Shown piece after piece: positions 23,237 through 32,731 of a stretch of 64,000 nucleotides of DNA. The stretch comes from Argyresthia goedartella (Eukaryota > Arthropoda > Insecta > Lepidoptera > Argyresthiidae): contig OX463832.1 of the NCBI GenBank assembly GCA_949825045.1, positions 17,602,552 to 17,666,551 on the forward strand. The letters are read 5' to 3'. The notes under the pieces are model-generated. The model was given only the letters and a program-made list of their open reading frames with translations, did not search any database and had not been told where the DNA came from. Within the stretch, counting starts at the first letter, position 1, and every line of letters begins with the position of its first letter. Both the position numbers and the translations under genes were made by a program.

Positions 23237-24344
23237 TGCTTGCCAAATTTCAAATACAAATAAAAATAATTGCTCGTCGAGAAGTCGTTGTATACCTATG
23301 AGGAATTCATAAAGGACATGGCCTTTACATAAGTATGGAATATAAAGGACCAGCAAAATTGTTACAATATTCAATTGAATAATTAATTGAATATGTAAAA
23401 ATTTATATGATTAAAATAATATTGAATTATAGATGAATCTTATCTTATGATAATGTGACGACTGTTATATTTATTCCCAATTATTTATTTTATGTTAATG
23501 ACTTGTAATTGTTTTTTACCAATAAATAATGTCTCATGTCTTGTATTATGATCTCAGCTCTAATGATGACCAAACAAACGATAAAAGACTCGATTAAATA
23601 CGAACCGCCGAAATCTTAACTTACCAGCAGCAGTTGTAAGTTTAACAAATTAATATTTTTCTACTTAACAATTTTATATAAACAATTGCTAACAAAAGTA
23701 TGGTGAATGCATTTATAAACATGGCTTGATAAATTATTGCAATAAAATGGATTATTTTAATTTTAACTGTCAATGAGTAAACAAAGTGTTCTTTTTCAGA
23801 TTTGATCTTCTAATTTCATTTTCCACCACTTTAACAATTACGATAAGAGAATTTTATTTCAATGAGTAGGTACCTACCACGGAATCAATCACAATATTTT
23901 TTAAATATCATCATTGAATCAATACTAATATGTTTGTGCCATGGGGTGTGGGATTGGATCGGACCGCACCCGAGGCTACACGTCAAAAACAGCAGTGCTG
24001 TATTTTAACTAAATTAATATGTTTAAATTCGTCTATTTGTGAATATAGCGTTAATTTAAGTGTTTGTTAAGTTAACTATAGTAGAATTTTTTCGTCTGTG
24101 CGAACTCGGTCGTAAATCATAGTAGCGAGAGGGTGATATCTTATCTCTTTGTCGCACTCATGCGCGGGATAGGAGTATATTGTTTTCACATAGGGATGAG
24201 CGTAACTGTAATCGATAAAGAACTGCGTACTAAAGATATGCCGAGTCAAAGACGCCGCCGCCCCGCCCCGTGCCGAACACGTAAAGTGAGGTATCGATAG
24301 ATGTAGGGGAACCCTTTTTTTATTCTGATATTTATTTAATGGCC
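23237..24344. other. No gene recognised
   Basis: AT-rich sequence with no assignable frame or repeat apart from short low-complexity runs. Confidence 0.4.
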
Positions 24345-24545
24345 GAGTCGGCAGTGACCCTTCCTAGGAAGCCAAGGGTCCCGGGTTCGAGTCCCGGTGG
24401 GGGCAAATATTTGTTTGATGAGAACGGATGTTTGTACCCTAGTTATGGTTGTTTATCTATCTAAGTATAATATTTATCTATATAAGTATGTGTATCGTTG
24501 TCTAGTACCCAAGATACAGGGAATCCTAGTTTGGGGCTAGATCAA
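24345..24545 (+). mobile_element. tRNA-derived SINE, type A, with intact A and B boxes
   Basis: The A box 'tggccgagtcgg' and B box 'ggttcgagtcc' have the tRNA spacing, followed by the type-A body ending 'tagatcaatgtgtgtaa'. This is the best-preserved promoter of the three type-A copies in the window. Confidence 0.82.
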
Positions 24546-24739
24546 TGTGTGTAAATATTTTCCAAGGTATTATTATTATTATTATTCTCTTACGAATTTT
24601 GCTAAAGCACATTATAATGACCATTATTACATTATGTACGTAGTGGTTAAAGGATATAATTTTTTTTAATAAAATAAAAGTATGTGGTAATAAATAATAG
24701 ATATTTATTGGTATTATTATGTCGGACTCATCTTCGCTA

Positions 24740-25370
24740 TCTTCATTCAGGTGAATCACCAGCTCCTCACACAAGTAAGATTTTCTTAAATCTTCATCTT
24801 GGAGATCTTCAGCGTGCCTCACATTTTTCTGCATTGGCAGAAAAATGTGAGGCACGCTGAAATAAAGATTGCTTCTTTCGATACATTGGAAATTGCTTCG
24901 TGCAGTAATTTCTCTACATCGGCAATTTTAAATGTGCTGTTTTTGGTGGCAACTTCGTCTTTCACCTGTGCCCACACAAACTCAATTGGGTTATAATGGC
25001 AGTGGTGTGGAGGTAAACGGACTACCTCGTGTCCATGTTCTAAAGCCAATTGGTCCAAGTAACAGGCTTTTTCTGGTTTATTTTCTTATATCTATCTATT
25101 TATCTATACTCTTTATTATATATACTCTTGTCAAAATCGTCCAAGTTGGTCACGGGACACGGTAGACGGACACATTCCCGCGGTGTTTTAGGCACACCAT
25201 CTCCATCCTTGCATTATTTCTTTATATTATCAGTAGTACGTACACTCACATCACATATTGATGCAGTAAGGTCACGAGGGCGGTGGAAGTTTATACTATT
25301 CAACTTTCCGGGATCTTCTCTTATTTCCGTAAAAAACTTCACTACATCATTGTTGATGACCTTTTTTTTT
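24740..25370 (-). pseudogene. Internally deleted Tc1/mariner-like (DDE_3) transposase
   Basis: On the minus strand the 5' part (about 25370-25140) reads 'NNDVVKFFTEIREDP', an HTH-like 'LTASICDVSVRTTDNIKK' with a stop, then 'VTNLDDFDKS'. The 3' part (25058-24740) reads 'GHEVVRLPPHHCHYNPIE', the C-terminal end of a DDE_3 domain, then 'VWAQVKDEVATKN' and a tail ending 'VIHLNEDSEDES'. The central catalytic region is missing and low-complexity 'tatctat' sequence fills the gap. A 25-bp snap-back palindrome (24808-24861) breaks the C-terminus. The copy is a remnant. Confidence 0.78.
24808..24861. repeat. Perfect 25-bp snap-back palindrome in the transposase C-terminus
   Basis: Arms 24808-24832 and 24837-24861 are exact reverse complements (core 'cagcgtgcctcacattttt') around the loop 'attg'. 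The distal arm continues in the expected transposase sequence ('KNVRHAEDLQDEDL'); the other arm is an inverted duplicate of it, as expected from a replication template switch. Confidence 0.9.
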
Positions 25371-25936
25371 TAATTGTTTATTCTTAAAGAAAAAGCTTAG
25401 GACTATTTATAACACATTGTTTCGCCAAACTGGTAAACAGTTTGTTGGCGGTACGCTCTTATCATCAATTTATATAAAACCTATATTATATCTATGTACT
25501 AACTACTAGGTACTACACAAGCGTGAAAAGATAATAATATAATAATATGCTTGCAGATGACGTATCGGTAATGCTTGATTTTGAATATTAGCTCCAACAG
25601 GCATAATATTGTTTGCGTAAAAACTCTCCATTGTGGCACTTTAGAAGTCGAAACAACTGTTATGAGTTAATAGCTACAGCCTACCGGACGTCTTAGGGTC
25701 AAAGTCAAGCGAATCTTGAACTCAGTCATAAAATAAAATTAAGAGGGTTGAAATAAATTTCGTATGGTATGTCGGATGAAAGGACGTAGAGATCGGGCAA
25801 TGGCGACACGCACTGTTTTGTGGACATTGACGAAATTAGTAACTGTGAAACTGTGTGTGTGTGTGTATGTTCGGATCGTCTGTACTTTGTTTAGTTAGTG
25901 TACCGACGATGACTCATTTGTTTATCGATAACGCGC
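25371..25936. other. No gene recognised
   Basis: It contains a short (tg)n run near 25853-25866. Nothing else is assignable. Confidence 0.35.
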
Positions 25937-26254
25937 ATGAGCGTGCGCCGCGTTAGCCCCTCTCTAAAGCTAGCACTAAAGCACTATAAAAAAGATAAAA
26001 GGAACCAGGATAAGCTAAACTCGTCACACTTAGGACTCACCGGAGAAAAAACTCCAATATATGTCTCGGAACAGCTAACTCCAGCCACCAAGAAGCTACA
26101 TTATCTCGCTCGCAACTTTGCTAAACAACAACATTACGCCTTTTGCTGGATATCAAATGGACAAATACTTCTAAGGGAGAAGAGCGCAAGCCCGCATATT
26201 GTTATCAAAACGGAATCCCAGCTTCAAGCCTTAATAAAGCCAGTCAGTGAGTGA
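25937..26254 (+). pseudogene. C-terminal fragment of a LINE ORF1 (gag-like) protein
   Basis: The fragment has 105 codons reading 'QDKLNSSHLGLTGEKTPIYV', 'SEQLTPATKKLHYLAR' and 'FCWISNGQILLREK'. It is clearly homologous to the end of ORF1 in the complete element at 47688-51756 ('KDKLNTSHMGLGG', 'VVEHLSAANKALHAAAR', 'FVWTRGGKVYMRR'). The N-terminal coiled coil and an attached ORF2 are absent, so it is an isolated fragment. These proteins bind the LINE RNA. Confidence 0.75.
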
Positions 26255-27006
26255 CTAGACATCTTTACATATAATATTTTATTTTCAATAGCTTTTAAAT
26301 CTTACCTTGTTACATTAATACCTAACTTAAATTGTAAACACTGTTAACTGATAACACAAACAAACAAACTGAATAAAATACTGAACACCCATAAACACTC
26401 AACATTCACACACATTAATTACCTACATTATAACAAATACCTACCTGCTACAGCTGACTACTCACAGCCAAGCACACTGTGCGAAAATAATATCATAATC
26501 ATAACAACAGCACCCTACTATGTTTCTAAGCTATCATATCGTATGCTACTTACATATTTATGCAATTGCCTTTCAGTTGACACACGTTCGCTGCGAAGCA
26601 AAATTTTGGTCTTTTTACGTACGGTGCGATAAAGGGTCTATACACCTGATCCCCGATTTGCACGCCGGTGCGATATAAGGTCAAAAGATCCGCTATGACA
26701 TGGTTGAATTAAAATGCTTATATTTCTGCGAAAAACGCGATTTTTGTTAAGATTTTGTGTTCATGCTTTTGTCGATAAGTTCGGTCATACTGTATTGGCT
26801 TCGCCCGGGGTTCGGATGACTAAGAAAAGAGAAAAACAAGAAAATATATAAATGGCACTTCGACCTGCCACCGCACTGATTTAGTAGTACATGTCCAGAA
26901 TTTCTAGTGATGGGAAACAAACAAAAGATGAAGTTTTGTTTACATTTATTTAAAGAAATAATAAAGACGTATTATACAGAGTTACATAAAAATGTTTTAC
27001 AAGCCG
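26255..27006. other. No gene recognised
   Basis: Probably the A-rich ORF1-ORF2 linker of the LINE fragment to about 26560, then unassigned sequence. Confidence 0.35.
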
Positions 27007-27208
27007 AAAGGGAGTTGTTAGGGACAACATTCTGAACATTTTTTACTATGGAACCGACATGATCAAAGCAACTGTATTTTTCACTTTCCCATACATTTCA
27101 GCTTAGCGCTAGGTCTAAAATTTTCTGAGATGAGAAAAATAAAGTAGCACTGATCAAGTAGGTACCGTAGTAAAACTTGTTCAGAATGATGTCCCTAACA
27201 ACCCCTTA
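27007..27208. mobile_element. MITE copy 3
   Basis: The ends 'gttgttagggacaacattct' and 'agaatgatgtccctaacaac' are inverted repeats, with internal 'gatcaaagcaact' and 'agtagcactgatc' also facing. It ends 20 bp from the stop codon of the piggyBac last exon. Confidence 0.78.
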
Positions 27209-27228
27209 TCTGTCACACACTCTAGTTA

Positions 27229-27422
27229 TTACATATGTGATTCATAAAAACACTCGAGACAATATGATTTCTGACATTCACGACAGGAGGATTTAATTTT
27301 TTAACTTTTTTATTAGCTTCTCGGCTGTTTAGCGTCGATCGTAGTTTTTTGTAGCAATCCACACAAGCTCCCTTTTTTTCGCCTTTCTTTTCATTCGTGT
27401 GTTTTTTTTTTCAGTGGATCAT
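27229..27422 (-). pseudogene. Last exon of piggyBac-1: cysteine-rich zinc domain
   Basis: On the minus strand an acceptor ('ttttgcag', ending 27423) precedes coding sequence with 'GACVDCYKKLRS' and, after a frame change, 'SSCRECQKSYCLECF' and a final His. This is the C-terminal cysteine-rich domain that piggyBac transposases use to bind their end repeats. A run of ten A where nine would keep the frame, and another shift before the second Cys pair, break it. The matching donor is at 32731, beyond the DIRS insertion, so this exon belongs to the transposase at 32732-34850. Confidence 0.7.
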
Positions 27423-27524
27423 CTGCAAAATAAAAAAGCCGAATTTAATACATAAAAATAAAAATCCGTTATATCTGTTGGGTCGTGATCGTGATTCATA
27501 TCTGTGTGTAGGAATATGGAATTA

Positions 27525-27675
27525 CTAATTATGCTCGTCGTTATCCTGTCCTCAATGATAAAGAACAAAGGTGTAGTCCCGGCTTGTAGTCTCTGGGGCG
27601 CCACATAAATTCAAAATCTAGAAACAAAAATACAGCCCAGTGCTGCCATCTGCGGCCGCTCGAGCTAACGTCATT
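27525..27675. repeat. DIRS left inverted terminal repeat
   Basis: It is the reverse complement of the right repeat over 'gtagtcccggcttgtagtct' to 'gagctaacgtcatt', with small differences near the outer end. The first 52 bases are copied inverted in the internal complementary region. Confidence 0.92.
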
Positions 27676-27770
27676 CGGTTTTTATGTCTAAAACGTGGCG
27701 TCCGCGCTTTTTTCTGTTTTTAAGTTTTAATAACTGAAGATTCGCACTAAAGTGTATTTTGTGCGCCAAT

Positions 27771-29044
27771 ATGGACAGAAAAAGGCTGCTGGACTTGGAA
27801 CGGGAGCGAATAATTAGGAAGATTCGTCGATTGGAAAGGAAAATCTCGGTTTTACCGGACTCCGACTCAGGTTAGTGCGTGTGCGGTGCAATACAAATGG
27901 CCGCCGCCTGGCATTTTTTGTTTTGTACAAAAAGTGTTGTTATTTCTCTTTTTCATGAAAAAATTGCTTGATCGCAAGGGGCGCTCTGAGGGAGCGCACA
28001 GATCTCGCGTATTTTCATAACCCGAGGGGTGTTCTGTGGGAACACACGGTGGTTAGTATGTCTGACATTTTGTCGTGGTTGTAAAACGCAGTTCCTTTTT
28101 TCTGCCTTGCAGAAATCGAAAGCATAGCTGAAACGGCCAAAGAAGATAAGAAGAATAAGTTGCACTATATAGACGATGCGGTCTTAGAGTTTTCCGAGGA
28201 CCCGGCGCCTGCGCCGGCGTCGGAGCCAGCCGTGTCACCGGTGCCAACTGCGACCACACCGGAAGAGGAAACATCAGAGTCGGTCAAGTTAGATGACAAC
28301 ATCCTCCAGGCATTGGGTGTACAGACAATTGCCGAGATACAACCCATACCCCTGAGGAAGGAGATAGCCGCAGTGTGGACTGCAGTCATCAAAAAAGGCT
28401 TGAAAAAAGAAGATAAAGAAGGTATAGAAAAAGACAACTCAGTTTTTAACAACATACCCTGCATTCCAAAGCTGAACCCAGAGGCGGCTTCGACAATGAC
28501 CGACCTTGCCAAACGTAGAGATTCTATAATAGAAAGTAGACAACAACAGCTGTCATCTGTTCTGGGATGTTTGGGTTCGGCATTACATCTATGCCTTGCT
28601 GATGCCGCCACCAACAAAGTGGACATCATCAGAAAAATAAATGAGGCATCTAAGTTGGTGTGCGACTCAATTTATTTAGACACAAGAGGCAGACGATCAT
28701 TAATACTGTCTGCCATAAACAGAGATATGAAGGAAGCTCTAGTCCACACAGAGCCAGAAAATTTCCTCTTCGGAGAAAATCTCTTTGAGAAGATAAATGC
28801 AGCAAAAAAAGTAAAAACTTCAGGGGATGCTTTGAAGATTCCGGCAAAACATCCTCCGGCTCCAAGACAGGAGGCCATCAAGAAGAATGTCACAGGACAG
28901 GCTTTAAACTGGCGGGGCCCTCCAAGGTCAGTGGAGATGCGGAGCCAGAGAGGACGCCAGGGAGGGCCGAAGCAGCAAGCCAGACCACAAGAAAAGAAGA
29001 GGACCTCGGCAGACGACAGGAACTTTCGTCACTACCGCAGGTAG
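27771..29044 (+). CDS. DIRS Gag-like protein, two exons
   Basis: Exon 1 (27771-27870) begins at ATG and encodes a basic helix starting 'MDRKRLLDLERERIIRKI', ending at donor 'cag|gttagt'. Exon 2 starts at 28113 after 'ccttgcag' and keeps the frame, giving 343 residues in all; the intron is 242 bp. Exon 2 has a Pro/Ala/Glu-rich stretch, a helical core (for example 'SSVLGCLGSALHLCLADA') and a strongly basic end rich in Arg, Gln and Gly, but no zinc knuckle. By position it is the structural Gag of the element. Near its end (28903-28909) it contains a slippery heptamer in the zero frame. The intron is inferred from splice consensus and frame continuity. Confidence 0.82.
28903..28968 (+). promoter_or_regulatory. 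Predicted -1 ribosomal frameshift site joining gag to RT
   Basis: Gag codons GCT TTA AAC place the heptamer T-TTA-AAC (28903-28909) in the zero frame, exactly the X-XXY-YYZ phase. A -1 slip enters the RT frame at 28909, which is open without interruption to 30921. Six bases downstream begins a GC-rich 8-bp stem: 'ggccctcc' (28916-28923) with 'ggagggcc' (28961-28968). Heptamer, spacer and stem match canonical eukaryotic frameshift signals. The RT frame has no ATG near its start. Function is inferred. Confidence 0.6.
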
Positions 29045-30921
29045 AAGCCCAGGTGGGTCGACTACAATTCTGCTTATACAACTGGGTGATTATTACAAGC
29101 GATCCAACAATACTGGGTTGGATCAATGGCTATAAAATCCCTTTGCTTATGTCACCATATCAGGCCATAACACCGTTGAACAATAGATTCTCTCAGACAG
29201 AACAAAAACAAATTCAGTCTGAAATTGATGCTCTTTTAGAAAAAGATGCTATAGAGATCTGCTCTCCAGTTAAAGAGCAGTACTGTTCAACAATTTTCCT
29301 GGTCAAGAAACCTAATGGTCGTTTTAGATTTATCTTAAATTTAAAAAAGTTTAACTTTTTTGTAAATGTGGGTCATTTTAAGTTAGAAGACTATAGGACG
29401 GTGTGCAAAATTTTACAACCAAATTACTACCTAGTCTCTTTAGATTTAAAAGACGCATACTATATGGTAAACATTGAGAGTAATAACAGGAAATATTTAA
29501 GATTCTATTTTAGAGAAAAATTGTATCAGTTTAATGTCTTGCCTTTTGGACTGTGTTCAGCACCATTAACTTTTACAAAGATAATGAAACCAGTAATGGC
29601 TTTTTTGAGACAGCAGGGATATATTTCAGTAATTTATCTTGACGATATCCTTTGTATAGGACGCAGCTATGAAGATTGCCTAGATAACATGCTAGTTACA
29701 ATAGATATTTTAACAAAACTTGGTTTCATAGTAAACAAAGAAAAGTGTAACTTTACACCATCTCAAGAATGCAAATTTTTAGGGTTAATTTTCAATACAG
29801 CAACCATGACAATAGGCATTTCAGATGAGAAAAGAAGAAGTTGTCTGACACTTATTCAGGAATTATCTAAAAAGAATTCTGTACAGATCAGATTCTTAGC
29901 ACAGGTGGTAGGAAAATTAGTTTCTGTCTGTCCGGCAATAAAATATGGTTTACTGTACACTAAAGAATTAGAACGTCTCAAATATATAGCACTTTTGAAT
30001 AATCAGGATAATTTTGAAGCAAAAACTACCTTGAATGATAACTGTAGAATGGACCTTATTTGGTGGTCAGAACACATACTTGGTTCGGTGAATAATATCA
30101 GAAAAAATAACTTTGTTTGTGAGATATTCACTGATGCATCATCCACCGGGTGGGGAGCATCATATGAGGCTGCTAGAGCCAGTGGACTTTGGACAGAGGA
30201 GGAACAAAAACTTCATATCAATCCTCTTGAGCTTTTAGCAGTTTATTTTGCACTCAAGTGTTTAACTAGAAATCTCTTTGACTGTGATATACTTCTCAGA
30301 GTGGACAATATGACCGCAGTTTGCTATGTTAATAGATTAGGCGGTGTGCAATATCCCCATCTACATAGTGTTGCCAAAGATATATGGCAATGGTGTGAGG
30401 CTAGGAATCTTTGGATTGTTGCTTCTTATATAAACACTAAGAAAAATGTCACGGCAGATTTTGAATCAAGAAAGGAACCAGGACACACTGAGTGGAGATT
30501 AGGAGACAAATATTTTGAAGAGATTGTCTCCTTTTTTGGAACACCTTCTATAGATTTATTCGCATCCCGAACTAATGCAAAGTGTCCTTGTTATGTTTCT
30601 TGGCAACCTGATCCTAATGCATTCGCAGTGGATGCCTTTACCTTGTGCTGGTCTGAGTGGGAGTTCTATGCTTTTCCCCCATTTTCTGTTATATTGAGAA
30701 CATTAGAAAAGATTATCATGGATGAAGCCACTGGTATTGTGGTAGTTCCTTTATGGAACACTCAACCTTGGTTTCCTATATATAATAAATTATTATGCGG
30801 TGAACCAATTTTCTTTAGACCTTCAGAAGACTTACTCTTATTACACAATTACAGAATGCCACATCCTCTTCATCAGAACCTGACATTGATGGCAGGTCAA
30901 TTATCAGGGAAGCATTTCTGA
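28909..30921 (+). CDS. DIRS reverse transcriptase - RNase H - C-terminal (DAM-like) domain
   Basis: The frame is open from at least 28909 (overlapping gag in -1) to 30921. RT motifs are 'FLVKKPNGRFRFILNLKKF', 'LVSLDLKDAYY' (Asp), 'LPFGLCSAPLTFTKIM' and 'VIYLDDILCIG' (YLDD). RNase H follows with 'EIFTDASSTGWGAS', a Glu in 'NPLELLAVYFALK' and 'LLRVDNMTAV'. The C-terminal part ('SIDLFASRTNAKCPCYVSW', 'FYAFPPFSVI') is the region that in DIRS elements is called a DAM-like methyltransferase; its PPF replaces the usual DPPY-type motif. The enzyme copies element RNA to DNA. The first candidate start on its own would be a GTG at 29053, so fusion to Gag is more likely. Confidence 0.9.
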   Translation: MAGPSKVSGDAEPERTPGRAEAASQTTRKEEDLGRRQELSSLPQVEAQVGRLQFCLYNWVIITSDPTILGWINGYKIPLLMSPYQAITPLNNRFSQTEQKQIQSEIDALLEKDAIEICSPVKEQYCSTIFLVKKPNGRFRFILNLKKFNFFVNVGHFKLEDYRTVCKILQPNYYLVSLDLKDAYYMVNIESNNRKYLRFYFREKLYQFNVLPFGLCSAPLTFTKIMKPVMAFLRQQGYISVIYLDDILCIGRSYEDCLDNMLVTIDILTKLGFIVNKEKCNFTPSQECKFLGLIFNTATMTIGISDEKRRSCLTLIQELSKKNSVQIRFLAQVVGKLVSVCPAIKYGLLYTKELERLKYIALLNNQDNFEAKTTLNDNCRMDLIWWSEHILGSVNNIRKNNFVCEIFTDASSTGWGASYEAARASGLWTEEEQKLHINPLELLAVYFALKCLTRNLFDCDILLRVDNMTAVCYVNRLGGVQYPHLHSVAKDIWQWCEARNLWIVASYINTKKNVTADFESRKEPGHTEWRLGDKYFEEIVSFFGTPSIDLFASRTNAKCPCYVSWQPDPNAFAVDAFTLCWSEWEFYAFPPFSVILRTLEKIIMDEATGIVVVPLWNTQPWFPIYNKLLCGEPIFFRPSEDLLLLHNYRMPHPLHQNLTLMAGQLSGKHF

Positions 30922-30953
30922 AATCTGGAATCAGCAATGAAGCCGTTGAAATC

Positions 30954-31850
30954 ATGATGTCTTCTATATCTGAGAGCACTATCAAGCAATATTTACCAGG
31001 TATTGTTTCTTGGGGTAAATATTGTAAACATAATGACATTTCAATTCATAACCCTAGTACCTCAGATGTAATAGTATTTTTAACCAAAAAATTTCATGAG
31101 GGCTTAGCCTATGGTAGTTTAAATACTTTGAGATCAGCCATGTCCCTGATAATGGGCCCCCAGATTGGAAATAGTGATAGAGTCAAAAGATTATTTAAAG
31201 GATTTTTTAAACTTAGACCTACAAAGCCAAAATATAACTATACTTGGAATGTGTCCACTCTGCTTAATTATATTGAAGAGAATTTCAAAGATGATTGTGA
31301 TTTAGATAAGCAAACTAAAAAGACTGTTACTCTATTAGCTTTGGCTACAGGTCAGAGAGCACAAACACTCTCATTAATTAGTACTAAGAATATTAAAATA
31401 AGTGACAACTGTATAAATACTAATATTGATAAGTTGATTAAGACTTCGGCTCCAAATAGGTGCCAACCATTTTTAACTCTACCCTTCTTCAGAGATAGAG
31501 AAAATGTTTGTCCGGCAAGAGCGGTTTTGAGATATTTAGAGATGACTAGTGATTTAAGAAATACCGATACTCTGTTTGTATCTGTGAAGAGACCCCATAA
31601 ACAGATAACCTCTAATACGATCAGCCGTTGGATAAAGAAAACAATGCAAGAGAGTGGGATAGATATAGGTATGTTTACAGCTCACAGCACTAGGCATGCT
31701 TCTACATCCGCAGCTTATTTGAAGGGGGTAAATATAGACGAAATCCGTCGAACGGCTGGTTGGACTGGAGAGTCCTCCACATTTGCTAGGTTTTACAATA
31801 GACCTGTTGTTAATAATACAGAGTTTACTGAAGCTGTTTTTCAGAAATAG
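30954..31850 (+). CDS. DIRS tyrosine recombinase (integrase)
   Basis: The protein has 298 residues from the ATG at 30954. The catalytic set is complete: Arg135 in 'ATGQRAQTL', His244 and Arg247 in 'FTAHSTRHAS', Trp270 in 'TAGWTGESS' and nucleophile Tyr281 in 'FARFYNRP'. The N-terminal SAM-like core-binding region begins upstream: 'GRSIIREAFLKSGISNEAVE' is encoded in the same frame before the ATG. That frame is open from 30819 and overlaps the end of RT by 103 bp in -1 phase. The real product may therefore start by frameshift or reinitiation and include this segment. The enzyme inserts the circular DNA copy by site-specific-like recombination without target duplication. Confidence 0.92.
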   Translation: MMSSISESTIKQYLPGIVSWGKYCKHNDISIHNPSTSDVIVFLTKKFHEGLAYGSLNTLRSAMSLIMGPQIGNSDRVKRLFKGFFKLRPTKPKYNYTWNVSTLLNYIEENFKDDCDLDKQTKKTVTLLALATGQRAQTLSLISTKNIKISDNCINTNIDKLIKTSAPNRCQPFLTLPFFRDRENVCPARAVLRYLEMTSDLRNTDTLFVSVKRPHKQITSNTISRWIKKTMQESGIDIGMFTAHSTRHASTSAAYLKGVNIDEIRRTAGWTGESSTFARFYNRPVVNNTEFTEAVFQK

Positions 31851-31993
31851 TTTTATATCTTGGGATATTTATATCCAAATGATCTCAGATTAGTGATATT
31901 AATAATTTCATTTTTACAATCTATAGTTCCTGTAAATGTTGTTGGAACAATAAATGTTGATTTTATTGATTTTCACTTTTTGTCTTTAAACAT

Positions 31994-32119
31994 CTACACC
32001 TTTGTTCTTTATCATTGAGGACAGGATAACGACGAGCATAATTAGATAGTCAAACGAACTTACCTGTAAGTGATGTTCGACTGTAATTATGCGAGTCGTT
32101 ATCCTGTCCGAAGATGATA
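31994..32119. repeat. DIRS internal complementary region
   Basis: 31994-32045 is the reverse complement of the left end (27525-27576) and 32039-32119 that of the right end (32330-32410). They meet at 'ataattag', which fixes both element termini to the base. It acts as the splint that completes the ends during replication of this class. Confidence 0.93.
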
Positions 32120-32214
32120 GCTCCCTCCCTCCTCATATTTTTTCCCTAATGATTCTCATATCATGAAAAACCCCTTTGTGAAACTCAATAAATGGGCTGG
32201 GAAACTTTAAACTA

Positions 32215-32411
32215 AATGACGTTAGCTCGAGCGGCCGCAGATGGCAGCACTGGGCTGTATTTTTGTTTCTAGATTTTGAATTTATGTGGCGCCCCAGAGA
32301 CTACAAGCCGGGACTACACCTTTGTTCTTTATCATCTTCGGACAGGATAACGACTCGCATAATTACAGTCGAACATCACTTACAGGTAAGTTCGTTTGAC
32401 TATCTAATTAT
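32215..32411. repeat. DIRS right inverted terminal repeat with terminal extension
   Basis: It matches the left repeat in inverse orientation to about 32370 and then continues about 40 bp further ('cttacaggtaagttcgttt') to 'ctaattat'. A longer right end is normal for DIRS elements. Confidence 0.9.
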
Positions 32412-32731
32412 ATTATATTGAAAAAGAGGTGATACCATTTAGTTTTTGGCTATGGGAGTGGGCGTTGAATATAGAGTTTTCAAATAGTGAAATATGTTGT
32501 GGTTGCAGGTTTTCTGAACGTTAATAAACAATTTCTGAATACCTACTTCAAAAATAAGGCGTGTTTGTTCAAATGCAAAAGATAATCATATTCATTCATA
32601 AGGAAAGTACCTAGTTGCAAAGATATATATGAATGAATATGATTATCTATATATACATAAATATTGAGAAGGTGTTCACTATGTGGTTCATCAAAATCAT
32701 TACAAGTAAGAAAGTAAAAAATAAAAAATAC
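32412..32731. other. Residual piggyBac-1 intron, with a hairpin
   Basis: Between the donor at 32731 and the DIRS insertion. 32580-32648 has 20-bp inverted arms ('gataatcatattcattcat'). Together with 27423-27524 this would have been an intron of roughly 420 bp before the DIRS insertion. Confidence 0.5.

Larger units (their letters stand above)
27525..32411 (+). mobile_element. Complete DIRS-like tyrosine-recombinase retrotransposon
   Basis: The element is 4.9 kb with every DIRS hallmark: inverted terminal repeats (27525-27675 and 32215-32411), an internal complementary region (31994-32119) made of the reverse complements of both ends joined, and gag, RT-RNase H and tyrosine recombinase genes with no visible stop or frameshift damage. 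Both ends share 'ctaattat' (27525-27532 and 32404-32411), the expected junction of the circular intermediate. No flanking target duplication is expected for this class. It sits in the last intron of a piggyBac transposase gene. Confidence 0.93.

Noticed and set aside
24350..24420. tRNA gene (A and B boxes present)
   Set aside because: No cloverleaf can be completed and the same body recurs at three places; it is a tRNA-derived SINE.
28165..29126. Minus-strand frames opposite DIRS gag
   Set aside because: Shadows of the gag coding sequence; no motif.
30790..30921. A second slippery heptamer at the RT-recombinase overlap
   Set aside because: No X-XXY-YYZ heptamer in the RT phase was found in the overlap, so no frameshift site is claimed there.
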